64,000 nt of DNA, from contig NZ_CP159342.1 of NCBI RefSeq assembly GCF_040499845.1, forward strand, positions 2,046,001-2,110,000, read 5' to 3'. The translations under genes were made by a program, and so were the position numbers. Origin of the DNA: Micromonospora sp. CCTCC AA 2012012. GTDB taxonomy: Bacteria; Actinomycetota; Actinomycetes; Mycobacteriales; Micromonosporaceae. Of the stretch, positions 46,552-55,846 are shown one piece after another (within the stretch, counting starts at the first letter, position 1; each line of letters begins with the position of its first letter). The notes beneath the pieces were generated by a model. That model ran no database searches. It saw only the letters and a program-made list of their open reading frames with translations, and was not told the DNA's origin.

Positions 46552-47913
46552 TCAGCGCCGGTCGGCGTCGCCGCGCCGCGCCGTCCGCCGGCGGACCGCA
46601 GCGGTGACGACGTAGAGGACGACCCCCACCGCGATCAGCAGCAGCGCCCGCAGCCACACGGCCCCGTCCTGCTGGCTCAGGAGCACGACACAGGATGCCA
46701 GCGCCAGGATCGGCAGCACCACCGGCGTGCGGAAGTGCTGGTGGTCGACCTTGTCGCGACGCAGCACCAGCACGGCGGTGTTGGTGCTGACGAACACCAC
46801 CAGCAGCAGGAGCACCACCGTGTTGGCGAGGGTCTCCAGGTCGCCGGTGAGGGCCAGGGCCATCGACGCGAGCGTGGTGACCAGGATGGCGGCCCACGGG
46901 CTGCGCCGGCGCGGCAGCACCCGGCCGAGGGCGCGGGGCAGTAGTCCGTCCGAGGCCATGCCGTACGTCAGGCGGCTGGTCATGATCGAGGTGAGCAGGG
47001 CGCCGTTGGCGACGGCGACGAGCGCGACGAGGCTGAACACCCAGGCCGGCAGGCCGATGTCGGCCACACGCACCACTTCGAGCAGCGGGCCGCTGGACTC
47101 CGCCAGCTGCTGGGCCGGCACGGCCGCCGAGACCGTCAGGCCGACCAGCACGTAGACGACGCCGGCGGTGAGCAGGCCACCGAACAGCGCCCGGGGGTAG
47201 TTCCGGGCCGGGTTGACCGTCTCCTCGGCGACGTTCGCGGAGGTCTCGAACCCGACGAAGGAGTAGAAGGCGAGCAGCGCCGCACCGAGCACGGCGGGCA
47301 GCGCCGACGTGCCGGCGGGCAGCTCGACCACCCGGCCGAGGTCACCGTCGCCGCGGCCGAGCACGAGCGCGCCGAGGGCGATGATGAACAGCAGCCCGGA
47401 CAGTTCGACCACGGTCATGACGACGTTGGCGCCGAGCGACTCGGAGATCCCCCGCAGGTTGAGGGCCGCCACCGCGGCCAGGAACACCAGGGCGGCCGGC
47501 ACCGCGGGGACGTCGAGGAACGCGTGCAGATAGTCGCCGGCGAACGCCAGCGCGAGGCCCGCCACGCTGACCAGTCCAGCCGCCAGCATGCAGAAACCCA
47601 CGACGAAGGAGACCAGGTCGCTGCGGTACGCGCGGTGGGCGAAGACCGCCGCGCCGCCGGCCTTCGGATACTTAGTGACCAGTTCGGCGTACGAAGCGGC
47701 GGTCAGCAGCGCGAGCAGCAGGGCCACTGCGAGCGGCAGCCAGAGCATCCCGCCGGTCTGCCCGGCGATCTTGCCGATGAGGGCGTAGATGCCTGCACCG
47801 AGCACGTCGCCGAGGATGAACAGGTAGAGCAGCTTGCCGCTGATCGCCCGCTTGAGCTGATTGCCCCGCCCGTCGCTGGTCTCCGCAGCGGGAGCGTCCG
47901 CACTGACTGCCAT
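46552..47913 (-). CDS. APC family amino acid permease
   Basis: A 453-residue membrane protein with about twelve hydrophobic segments. The first helix region reads GDVLGAGIYALIGKIAG, the substrate-binding glycine-rich motif of the APC superfamily. TKYPKAGGAAVFAHRAY and FYSFVGFETSANVAEE are further hallmarks. It imports or exchanges amino acids or amines by a proton- or sodium-coupled route; the substrate cannot be read. It is transcribed alone, 121 bp from the WYL regulator gene on the same strand. Confidence 0.9.
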   Translation of the reverse strand: MAVSADAPAAETSDGRGNQLKRAISGKLLYLFILGDVLGAGIYALIGKIAGQTGGMLWLPLAVALLLALLTAASYAELVTKYPKAGGAAVFAHRAYRSDLVSFVVGFCMLAAGLVSVAGLALAFAGDYLHAFLDVPAVPAALVFLAAVAALNLRGISESLGANVVMTVVELSGLLFIIALGALVLGRGDGDLGRVVELPAGTSALPAVLGAALLAFYSFVGFETSANVAEETVNPARNYPRALFGGLLTAGVVYVLVGLTVSAAVPAQQLAESSGPLLEVVRVADIGLPAWVFSLVALVAVANGALLTSIMTSRLTYGMASDGLLPRALGRVLPRRRSPWAAILVTTLASMALALTGDLETLANTVVLLLLVVFVSTNTAVLVLRRDKVDHQHFRTPVVLPILALASCVVLLSQQDGAVWLRALLLIAVGVVLYVVTAAVRRRTARRGDADRR

Positions 47914-48035
47914 GGCGGGGCCAGTACCCGTGACATGGGCCCGGGAACCAGACCTGTGTCACCGGCCACCGGCGGCGAACAGTCACATGGCGACCTAGAT
48001 CATCGGTCGAGCAGCTGCTGGGACGCGTGGACCGC

Positions 48036-48998
48036 TCACTCTCCGGCGTTGGCGTCGGTGAGCAGTCGGGCGGCAAGGGCGCGTACCTCGTCCTTGAGTT
48101 CGTCCGGTCGGTCGATCGTGAATGGCCAGCCGAGCCCGGCGAGCATCTGTGCCGCACCGTCGAGCCGCTCGACCCGGGCGGTGAGGCGCACCCCGTTCGG
48201 CACCTCGGTGAGCGTGCCGACCGACGGTGGGAGCCGTCGCTGTGCCTGCCCCAAGCTGGTGTGTAATACCACGGAGATGTCGTGCGCGTACGGCACGGCT
48301 GCCAGACCGGCAAGGACCTGCGCGGTGGGATCGAATCCGGCCGGGATGTCGAACGCGCCCTGAGCGGGGCGCGCTGTCCCGATCCGGTCGAGTCGGAACG
48401 TCCGCACGGCCCGGCGGTTGTGGTCGTGACCGGTGACGTACCACCGGCCGGCGTGGAAGACCAGCCCGTACGGGTCGAGCCGCCGCTCGCCGGACCGGCC
48501 GCGCCAGGTGGTGTAGGCGATGTCCACGGGTTGCTGGTGTCGGGCCGCCTCGGCGAGCACCAGCAGCACCTCGATGCCGGGCGGGGCGGGCTTCCGGACC
48601 GGTGCCGTGAAGTCCACGGCGTCCAGCAGCGAATCGATCCGCCGGGCGAGGACGGCCGGCAGCACCCGACGGATCTTCGCGGTCGCGCTCTCGGCGGCCG
48701 CGCCTTCGCTGGTGACCAGCCCTGCCCGGGTGGCGGCGACGAGCCCGAGCATGACGGCGACCGCCTCCTCGTCGGTGAGCATGAGGGGCGGCAGCTTGTA
48801 TCCGGGCGCGAGCCGGTACCCGCCGTAGCGACCGCGCCGAGCCTCGACCGGGATGCCGAGGTCGGCGAGGTGCGCGGCGTAGCGGCGGACCGTGCGCTCG
48901 TCGACGTCCAGCCGACCGGCCAGGTCAGCGACGGTGAAGCCGCCGCCGGCCTGGAGGATCTCCAGCAACGCCAGGACGCGTGCGGTGGGCCGGGCCAA
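48036..48998 (-). CDS. WYL-domain transcriptional regulator
   Basis: A 320-residue regulator with an N-terminal HTH_11 winged helix (RVLALLEILQAGGGFTVADL, then DERTVRRYAAHL) and a WYL domain around residues 140-250 (PVDIAYTTWRGR, DPYGLVFHAGRWYVTG, RTFRLDRI), followed by a C-terminal extension. I start at TTG 48998-48996 because AGGAG lies 8 nt upstream. WYL regulators respond to small ligands or nucleic acids. It is divergent from an alpha/beta hydrolase gene, with only 57 bp between the starts, so it probably controls that gene. Confidence 0.85.
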   Translation of the reverse strand: MARPTARVLALLEILQAGGGFTVADLAGRLDVDERTVRRYAAHLADLGIPVEARRGRYGGYRLAPGYKLPPLMLTDEEAVAVMLGLVAATRAGLVTSEGAAAESATAKIRRVLPAVLARRIDSLLDAVDFTAPVRKPAPPGIEVLLVLAEAARHQQPVDIAYTTWRGRSGERRLDPYGLVFHAGRWYVTGHDHNRRAVRTFRLDRIGTARPAQGAFDIPAGFDPTAQVLAGLAAVPYAHDISVVLHTSLGQAQRRLPPSVGTLTEVPNGVRLTARVERLDGAAQMLAGLGWPFTIDRPDELKDEVRALAARLLTDANAGE

Positions 48999-49055
48999 AA
49001 ATCTGACTCCTAATCCGGGCGGAACCTGTCCAGTATTGATCGTAGCGTGGGGCGC

Positions 49056-49799
49056 ATGACGACATTCGTACTGGTTCCCGGGTTCTGGCTCGGCGCGTGG
49101 GCCTGGCGCCCGGTCACCGCCGCCCTGCGTGGCCACGGCCACGAGGTGTACCCGCTGAGCCTGACCGGCCTGGGCGAACGCGCCCACCTGGCCCGCCCGG
49201 ACACCGACCTCGACGTCCACGTCACCGACGTGGTCAACCTGCTGCGCTACGAGGACCTCCACGACGTGGTCCTCGTCGGGCACAGCTACGCCGGCGCGGT
49301 CGTGACGACCGCCGTCGCCGACCGTGTGCCCGACCGCATAGCCCAGCTCGTGTTCGTCGACACCGGCCCCCTGCCGGACGGGACGGCGAACGTCGACTTC
49401 AACCCACCCCAGGAGCGTGAGCGCAACGCGGCGGTGGTCGCGGAACACGGCGATGGCTGGCGGCTGCCACCCCCGCCGTGGGCCGACCTGGCGGCGGGCG
49501 CGGCGGATGTGGACGACTCGGTCGTCGCGCTGCTCGGTGAGCGGTCGGTGGCCCAACCGTGGGCGACCGCCACCTCCCCGGTGCGGCTGACCGGGGCGTG
49601 GGAGAAGCTGCCCCGCCTCGGCGTGCTGTCGAGCTTCACGATCGAGCAGGTACGCGAGATGGCCGCCGCCGTGCCGCTGTGCCAGCACATGGTCGGCGAC
49701 TCGTGGCGGTACGAGGAACTGCCGACGTGGCACTGGCCGATGCTGAGCCGACCGGCCGAGCTGGCCCAGATCCTGCACCGGGCGAGGCCGACGGCATAG
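49056..49799 (+). CDS. Alpha/beta hydrolase
   Basis: A 247-residue hydrolase. LVPGFWLGAWAW near the N-terminus forms the oxyanion-hole region, and GHSYAGAV holds the nucleophile Ser. The pattern resembles the salicylate esterase/EstC group, with a small C-terminal block (CQHMVGDSWRYEELPTWHWPM). The ATG at 49056 is used; an in-frame GTG 9 bp upstream has no better support. The gene diverges from the WYL regulator gene. The natural ester substrate is not known. Confidence 0.85.
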   Translation: MTTFVLVPGFWLGAWAWRPVTAALRGHGHEVYPLSLTGLGERAHLARPDTDLDVHVTDVVNLLRYEDLHDVVLVGHSYAGAVVTTAVADRVPDRIAQLVFVDTGPLPDGTANVDFNPPQERERNAAVVAEHGDGWRLPPPPWADLAAGAADVDDSVVALLGERSVAQPWATATSPVRLTGAWEKLPRLGVLSSFTIEQVREMAAAVPLCQHMVGDSWRYEELPTWHWPMLSRPAELAQILHRARPTA

Positions 49800-49945
49800 C
49801 TCGCGGTGCCCGGGTGACCGCGCACGGAGGTCACCCGGGCACCGGTGCGCGCTCGATGCCGGGAGGAAGATCCGCCCCCGATCGGCCGGCGCCGGGAAAC
49901 CAGGGCGCCGGCCGGCACCGGTACGGCGAGGAGCAGGGGTGCGGC

Positions 49946-50398
49946 TCAGCTCACCGCCCGTGTCACGAGCGCACCGATCCGTGCCTCCACCTCGTCGGTC
50001 ACCTCGGTCAAGGCGAAGGCGGCCGGCCACATCCCGCCCTCGTCCAGCCGCGCCTGGTCGCTGAACCCGAACGTCGCGTAGCGCGTCCTGAACTTGGTCG
50101 CAGGCTGGAAGTGGCAGAGGATTCTGCCGTCCAGCGCGTAGGCGGGCATCCCGTACCAGAGCCTCGGCGCGAGGGTCGGGGCGGCGGCGGTGACGACGGT
50201 GTGGAGGCGTTCGGCCATGGTCCGGTCCGGCTCCGGCATCTCGGCGATCTTCGCGAGCATGTCCCGCTCGGCCTCCGCCGCCTTGTCCGCCCGCGAGCCA
50301 CGGCGCGCTGCCTTCTTCCGCTCGTGCGCGTGATCCTTCATCGCGGCACGCTCCTCGGCGGTGAAACCCTGGTACGTGCTGTCCTGAGTGGTGCCCAT
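49946..50398 (-). CDS. DUF1801 family protein
   Basis: A 150-residue protein. A charged N-terminal helix (residues 10-50, many Arg, Lys and Ala) is followed by the DUF1801/YdhG-like fold ([49 protein letters not shown]). Members are small cytosolic proteins, some tied to iron or stress, without an agreed enzymatic role. It precedes VOC-family genes on the same strand, a common actinobacterial arrangement. Confidence 0.75.
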   Translation of the reverse strand: MGTTQDSTYQGFTAEERAAMKDHAHERKKAARRGSRADKAAEAERDMLAKIAEMPEPDRTMAERLHTVVTAAAPTLAPRLWYGMPAYALDGRILCHFQPATKFRTRYATFGFSDQARLDEGGMWPAAFALTEVTDEVEARIGALVTRAVS

Positions 50399-50442
50399 GA
50401 CGTTTCTCCCCCTGTCAGGTCGATGTGCGTGGTGAACGTGCC

Positions 50443-51132
50443 CTACAGCCCGCTGTTCGGGTCGGCGCCCCCGGCCCTCACGCCGGCCGAGGCGGCCTCG
50501 CCAAACCGGCCGGCCGAGGTCGAGGCCGAGGTGGCGGCCTCCCACTGGAAGCCGTCCGGGTCGGTGAAGGTGCCGGCACTGCTGCCGATGGCGAGCCGGT
50601 GCGATCCGCTGCCGTCGGGAGAGACACCCGCGTCCTTGGCAGCGGCCCGGCGGCCGTAGAGCGCCAGTTTGACGGGCGAGGTGGCGAACTCGACGTATTT
50701 GCGGCCGAAGCTCTTGGCCACGGACAGGCCGCGCTCGACGTAGAACCGCTTGGTCACGGCGACATCGGCCACCCCCAGCAGGAGCACGACGTCGTCGATG
50801 TGCCGGGACACCGGTCCGCTGTCCTTCTTCGAGGAACTCGCGATCTTCCAGATCGTGCCGTACGGATCACACAGCACTCCGCCGTAGCCCCAGAACCCCT
50901 TCGCGGCGGGCTTCAGCGTCGTCGCTCCGCCGTCGAGGGCGGTGCGGAAGAAGCTGTCCACGATGCTCGGCTGGGACACCACGAGCGACATGGCGAAACC
51001 GCGGAAGCCGGTCGTCGGCGCCTGCGCCTCGCGTACGCGCACCCGGGCGTCCAGGTCGAGGGCCGTGCGGTAGAAGGTGTCGGCGGCTGCGGGGTCGGGC
51101 ACTTCGAGCGTGACAGATTCGATGGAGGACAT
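50443..51132 (-). CDS. Two-domain VOC (glyoxalase/bleomycin-resistance fold) protein
   Basis: A 229-residue protein with two tandem VOC half-modules. The first is residues 5-100 ([34 protein letters not shown]) and the second about 110-205 ([33 protein letters not shown]). The fold usually binds a metal or small ligand, as in glyoxalases, dioxygenases and bleomycin-binding proteins. It lies 44 bp after the DUF1801 gene's start region, on the same strand. Its specific function cannot be assigned. Confidence 0.8.
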   Translation of the reverse strand: MSSIESVTLEVPDPAAADTFYRTALDLDARVRVREAQAPTTGFRGFAMSLVVSQPSIVDSFFRTALDGGATTLKPAAKGFWGYGGVLCDPYGTIWKIASSSKKDSGPVSRHIDDVVLLLGVADVAVTKRFYVERGLSVAKSFGRKYVEFATSPVKLALYGRRAAAKDAGVSPDGSGSHRLAIGSSAGTFTDPDGFQWEAATSASTSAGRFGEAASAGVRAGGADPNSGL

Positions 51133-51248
51133 TCCGGGGTCCCTTTCGTGAGGTCGGATTGCGGTCGTCCTGCTGCGGATGCGACGGGGGTACGCGCGTC
51201 GGAGATCTCGCCAGGCGTTCTCGATGACGGCCGGCGCAGAGCCGCCGC

Positions 51249-51605
51249 TCAGCGGTCCTGGATCAGCCCCAGGACGTTGCCGTCGGGGTCGGTGACGGTG
51301 GCCACGAGGCGGTCACCGCCGACGTCGTGCGCGGGCTCGGTCACGGTGGCACCGGCGGCGCTCAGCTCGGCCAGCCGCACCTCGATGTCCGGCACGTGCC
51401 AGTAGGCCACCGGTGAGGTCATCCCCTGCGGTCCGCCGCCCGGCACCAGCCCGATGTGCTGACCTGCGGCGTCGAAGCCGACGTAGTAGGACGAGTCGGT
51501 GGTGGGCGGCACGCCGAGCAGGACGGCGTACACCGCCTTGGCAGCCGACAGATCCGACACCGGATGCAGCACGGTCCTGATTCCCTGGTGCGAAGAGCTC
51601 GTCAT
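51249..51605 (-). CDS. VOC family protein
   Basis: A 118-residue single VOC module with HPVSDLSAAKAVYAVLLGV at the N-terminus and VATVTDPDGNVLGLIQD at the C-terminus, the usual glyoxalase-like ends. The ATG 51605-51603 follows an AGGAGTGATC sequence. It diverges from the LuxR/NB-ARC regulator gene at 51731, which may control this group of VOC genes. The ligand is unknown. Confidence 0.8.
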   Translation of the reverse strand: MTSSSHQGIRTVLHPVSDLSAAKAVYAVLLGVPPTTDSSYYVGFDAAGQHIGLVPGGGPQGMTSPVAYWHVPDIEVRLAELSAAGATVTEPAHDVGGDRLVATVTDPDGNVLGLIQDR

Positions 51606-51730
51606 GATCACTCCTTCAGGTCCCGGGTCGTCGTCGGCCCGGTCGGTGTGCTCACAGCCTGCCTCCGGCTCGGCCGACCCGAATCCGTGCTGACCACGGA
51701 TCCGACCACGGAACCCGCACACGGACGGGC

Positions 51731-54634
51731 TTGCGACAAGATGGTGCGGTGGTTGACGTCTCCCCTCGGGAATCCGAGGTGCTCGCACTGGTCGGAGAAC
51801 ATCTCAGCAACGCCGAGATCGGGGCACGGCTGTACATCTCGGTGCGCACCGTCGAGACTCACGTCTCCTCGCTGCTGCGCAAGCTGGAGGTCCCGGACCG
51901 TCGTGCGCTCGCCCAGCGGGCGACCGACCGCACCGGCACCGGGCCGGCCCACCCGGCACCGGCCCTACCGGCCCCGCTGACCTCGTTCATCGGCCGGGTG
52001 AGTGAGCGGACCGAACTGACCGAGCTGATCAAGGGGAACCGTCAGGTGACCGCGGTCGGCCCCGGCGGAGTGGGCAAGACCCGACTCGCGCTGGCGGTGG
52101 CCACGGAGGCCGCCCGCACGTACGCCGACGGGGTGTGGTTCGTCGACCTGGTACCGGTCGGCGAACCTGACATGATCGCGACGGCGGTCGCCGGCGTGCT
52201 CGGCCTCGGCGAGCAGCCCGGCCGCGACATGACCGGGTCCGTCGTCGCCGCGCTGGCCGACCATCACGCGTTGCTGGTGCTGGACAACTGCGAGCACGTG
52301 GTGGACGGCGTGGCGCGGTTCCTCGACCGGCTGCTGGCACGGTGCCCGGGAGTGACGGTGCTGGCGACCAGCCGGGCCCGGCTGATGGTGCCGTTCGAGC
52401 GGGTGTACCCGGTGCCCCCGCTGTCGCTGACCGTCGACGGCGAGTCGGACGCGGTCGCGCTGTTCCTGGAACGGGCGGCGGCGGTGGGCCCGCCGCTGGA
52501 TCCTCGCCTGCGCAACCGGTTGGCCTCGATCTGCGAACGGCTGGACGGCATGGCCCTGGCGATCGAGCTGGCCGCCGCCCGCTACCCCACCCTCGGGCTG
52601 GACGGCGTCACCGCCGCCCTGTCCCATCCGCTCCGGATGCTCACCGGCGGCTCCCGTGCCGACGACCGGCACCGATCGGTACGGGCCACCCTGGACTGGA
52701 GCCACGCCCTCCTCGATCCGGCCGACCGGGCGCTGCTACGCCGCGTGTCGGTGTTCGTCGCGCCGTTCACCGTGTCGGCGGCGGCGCAGGTCGCCGCGGC
52801 CGAGGAAGGCCTCGTCGCCGACCAACTGGCCCGGCTCGCCGGACAGAGCCTGTTGGTGGTGACGCCCTCACCGGGCGGTACGCAGTACCGGGCGCTGGAG
52901 ACCATCCGGCAGTACGGGGCGGAGCGCCTCACCGAGGCCGGCGAGCTGATCGACACCCGGTCCCGGCACCTCCACTGGTGCCTGGAACAGGTCGCCGGAC
53001 TGGCGGTGGAGCGAGCGGACTGGCGTACCCGGTTCGACCCGGTGGCCGACGACCTGCGTGCCGCGCTGGCCTGGGCGGCGGACCGGCCCGAGCAGCGCAC
53101 GAACGCGTACCGGCTCGCCCGACACCTGGCGGAGCTGACCTTCACCCGGAACCTGATCGGGGAGTCCCAGCTGCGTTACGAGCAGGCGGCCGCGCTCGCG
53201 GACGACCCCGCCGCCGCCGCGTCGATGCTCCGGCACGCCGCCGCCGTGGCCGGCTGCCGGATGCGGGGCGAGGACATGTACCGCTGCCACCGGGCGGCCG
53301 CGGAGGCCGCCCTGCGGTCCCGGGACACCGCCGGCGCCGCCACCGACCTGGCGACCGCCGCCACCAGCGCGTACCGGTTCTGGAGCAAGTTCGAACGACT
53401 CCCGTCACCGCAGGAGGTGATCGCACTCGTCGCCGAGGCGCGGGACCTGGCCGGTGACGACGGGGCCGCCCAGGCCGCCGTGGCACTGGCCGAGGCCGCG
53501 GTGCTCACCGACGCGTTCGGTGCGGCTCAGGGCCCACCCGACAACGCCGTCGCGGAGACGATCGCCCGCGCCGAGCGGGCGGTCGCACTCGCCCGGCGTA
53601 CGGGCGACCCGCTCGCCGAGTCCGCCGCGCTCGACGCGCTCACCGGCGCCCAGTGCTGGGCCGGTGAGACGTTCGCCAGCGCGGCCACGGCACGACGCCG
53701 GGTCGCGCTGCTGACGTCCCTACCCGCCACCCCGGCCAGCACCCATGAGCTGCTCGACGCGCTCGGCAACGCCGCCGAGGCCAGCCTCGGCGCCGGGGAC
53801 CTGCCGGCCGCCCGACGCTGGGCACGGCAGATCGCCGACCATCCGCTGCTGGCGGAGGTCAGCCACCGTGCCACGAGTTGGCTGCTGGTGGCCGACGCGT
53901 TGGCGGGCAACGTCGACGAGGTGCTCGCCGGCGGTGTCCGGTTCCTCGAAGCGTGGCAGCGGGCCGGCAGCCCGGCCAGGTCGATCCTCGCGCCGGCCGC
54001 TGCCGGCGTGGCGATGATCCACGGCCTGCGCGACGACCGGGACGCCCGCCGCTCGTGGAACGCCGTCCTGGAGCAGCTCGGCATGCCACCGGAGCACGTC
54101 TACGGCTACGGGGCCGTCTTCGACGCGATGCTCCTGCTGCACCAGGGGCGGGCACCGGAGGCGCTGGAACGGATGGCACCCGAGCCCGGCGAGGTGTGGA
54201 AGTGGCTCACCTGGATCTGGCTCCACTGGTATGTGGCGCTGCGCGCCGAGGCCGCCGTACTCGCCGGAAGTCCCGATGCTCGCGACCGCCTGACCGAGGC
54301 CCGGACCGTCGTGGCCGGCAACCCCGTCGCCGAAGCCCTGGTGGAACGGGCCGAAGCCCTGCTCGACGGTGACCGGGAGGCGTTGCTTGCCGCGGCCGGC
54401 GCGTTCGACGCCGTCGGCTGCCGCTACCAGTCCGCACGCACTCTGGTGTTCGCCGGCGGCGCCCACGCCGAGCGGGGCGCCGCCGTGCTCGATGCCCTCG
54501 GACTCACCCCGATGGACCCCCGCCACCGTGGGGCGGACCCTCACGTAGCGACCGCCGCGGCGCACCACACCGGCCAGCCGGCACGAGCCCGGGGTGGGGT
54601 CAGGTCACCGGCGGTGCCCAGTCAGGGAGTCTGA
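51731..54634 (+). CDS. LuxR-type regulator with NB-ARC ATPase and TPR-like C-terminus
   Basis: A 967-residue protein with an N-terminal LuxR helix-turn-helix (residues 8-65: VSPRESEVLALVGEHLSNAEIG, YISVRTVETHVSSLLRKL), which is unusual because most LAL proteins carry it at the C-terminus. An NTPase domain follows with P-loop GPGGVGKTRLA near residue 110, LLVLDNCEHV and TSRARL. The rest is an alanine-rich helical repeat region. I use TTG 51731; GTG 51749 is equally possible, as neither has a strong ribosome-binding site. The 3' end overlaps the convergent VOC gene by 35 bp. The signal sensed is unknown. Confidence 0.85.
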   Translation: MRQDGAVVDVSPRESEVLALVGEHLSNAEIGARLYISVRTVETHVSSLLRKLEVPDRRALAQRATDRTGTGPAHPAPALPAPLTSFIGRVSERTELTELIKGNRQVTAVGPGGVGKTRLALAVATEAARTYADGVWFVDLVPVGEPDMIATAVAGVLGLGEQPGRDMTGSVVAALADHHALLVLDNCEHVVDGVARFLDRLLARCPGVTVLATSRARLMVPFERVYPVPPLSLTVDGESDAVALFLERAAAVGPPLDPRLRNRLASICERLDGMALAIELAAARYPTLGLDGVTAALSHPLRMLTGGSRADDRHRSVRATLDWSHALLDPADRALLRRVSVFVAPFTVSAAAQVAAAEEGLVADQLARLAGQSLLVVTPSPGGTQYRALETIRQYGAERLTEAGELIDTRSRHLHWCLEQVAGLAVERADWRTRFDPVADDLRAALAWAADRPEQRTNAYRLARHLAELTFTRNLIGESQLRYEQAAALADDPAAAASMLRHAAAVAGCRMRGEDMYRCHRAAAEAALRSRDTAGAATDLATAATSAYRFWSKFERLPSPQEVIALVAEARDLAGDDGAAQAAVALAEAAVLTDAFGAAQGPPDNAVAETIARAERAVALARRTGDPLAESAALDALTGAQCWAGETFASAATARRRVALLTSLPATPASTHELLDALGNAAEASLGAGDLPAARRWARQIADHPLLAEVSHRATSWLLVADALAGNVDEVLAGGVRFLEAWQRAGSPARSILAPAAAGVAMIHGLRDDRDARRSWNAVLEQLGMPPEHVYGYGAVFDAMLLLHQGRAPEALERMAPEPGEVWKWLTWIWLHWYVALRAEAAVLAGSPDARDRLTEARTVVAGNPVAEALVERAEALLDGDREALLAAAGAFDAVGCRYQSARTLVFAGGAHAERGAAVLDALGLTPMDPRHRGADPHVATAAAHHTGQPARARGGVRSPAVPSQGV

Positions 54635-54971
54635 TCAGGCAGAACGGGTGACCGGCCGGGTCGGCGTACACATGATCGCCGGACAACCGCCGCGCGCCCA
54701 GCGCCAGCACGGCCTCCCCCGCCGCGGCCTGGTCGTCGACCATGACGTCGAGGTGCATCTGCTGCGGCACCGCCGGCTCCGGCCACGTGGCCGGCGTCAG
54801 CTCGGCAGCGCGCTGGAACGCCAGCCCCGACGCCACCGTGCTCGGCGACACCACCACGAAGTCCTCGTCGGCGTAGGTGATCGCATCGCCGAGGACCGCG
54901 CTCCAGAACCGCGCCTCGACCATCGGATCCGGGCAGTCGATGATCAGATGGTGGAGCCGACCGATCGGCAT
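54600..54971 (-). CDS. VOC family protein
   Basis: A 123-residue glyoxalase-like protein (IGRLHHLIIDCPDPMVEARF, QQMHLDVMVDD, VYADPAGHPFCLIRLP). The pattern matches the actinobacterial DUF-type VOC proteins with a conserved HLDV strand. It converges on the LuxR/NB-ARC gene and overlaps its 3' end by 35 bp. The ATG 54971-54969 is preceded by a GGAGGTG sequence. Confidence 0.8.
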   Translation of the reverse strand: MPIGRLHHLIIDCPDPMVEARFWSAVLGDAITYADEDFVVVSPSTVASGLAFQRAAELTPATWPEPAVPQQMHLDVMVDDQAAAGEAVLALGARRLSGDHVYADPAGHPFCLIRLPDWAPPVT

Positions 54972-55182
54972 GGGGAACACCTCCGTCCACAACCGGCGTC
55001 TCGGGCCGTCTGTGACGGCAGATGTACCCGGGCCACTCCCGGCCGACCCCCACGTCGCCATTCAGGTGCCAAGGCACGCCCGCTTCGCCGTGACGATGGA
55101 GATCTCCACCCCGGTATCGACGAAGGCGACCAGAGACGCGCTCGAAGGCCCCGGCCACTGCGGGCGACGCCTGCCCGGAGCG

Positions 55183-55659
55183 TCACACCCGGGCCTGGGC
55201 GAGGTCGCGACCGGCGGTGGCGCGAACGGTCCGGGGCCAGGTCCACGCGGCGCGCAGGATGAAGGCCAGGAGCAGCACCTCGAGTCCGATGGACAGGCCG
55301 TAGAAGTAGGCGTAGGTCCAGGGCTCGCCCTGCGCGTTGTACACCGAGACGGGGATGTAGAGCGTCGCCACGACGAGGTTGGTGGCGCGGTTGACCCGGG
55401 CGGGCAGAGTCGCCGAGAGCAGGATCATGAGGATCGGGACGGCCACGAGCGTGAGCGCAAGGGCGACGAAGGTGGGGCCGGTGTCGAACTCGTGAACGAC
55501 GCCGGCCTGGATGTCGTCGAGGAAGCCGGGCTTGTACAGGGCGAGGTAGTCGACATAGATGTAGAGGAACATGAAGCTGGTCCAGGCCGCGGCGAGCTTC
55601 GCCTCGACGGGGATGTGCGCTTCCTGGAGCGCACCGGTTGCTCTGTCGGTTCTGGTCAT
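55183..55659 (-). CDS. Small membrane protein (DUF6326-like)
   Basis: A 158-residue integral membrane protein with four predicted membrane segments, of which the first carries AAWTSFMFLYIYVDYLALYKPG and later ones FVALALTLVAVPILMILLSA and YFYGLSIGLEVLLLAFIL. I recognise the pattern of a small uncharacterised family (DUF6326, from memory). ATG 55659 is preferred to GTG 55662 because GGAGA sits at a better distance. The function is unknown. It is divergent from the histidine kinase gene. Confidence 0.7.
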   Translation of the reverse strand: MTRTDRATGALQEAHIPVEAKLAAAWTSFMFLYIYVDYLALYKPGFLDDIQAGVVHEFDTGPTFVALALTLVAVPILMILLSATLPARVNRATNLVVATLYIPVSVYNAQGEPWTYAYFYGLSIGLEVLLLAFILRAAWTWPRTVRATAGRDLAQARV

Positions 55660-55846
55660 CACGTCTCCTGGGTGCGGGCGTCAGCCGGGCCGGCTCACGC
55701 GGTGCCTCCACCATGACGAGCGGCGACGGGCAGCACCTCCGCTTGCGGGCTCGAGCTGTCCCGGCCCCAGGCACGGGACGGCCGCCGTACTTTCGACTGA
55801 TCCGCCCGGCCGGCGGCTCCCTTACGTTGTCCGGAAGGGGGGAAGC

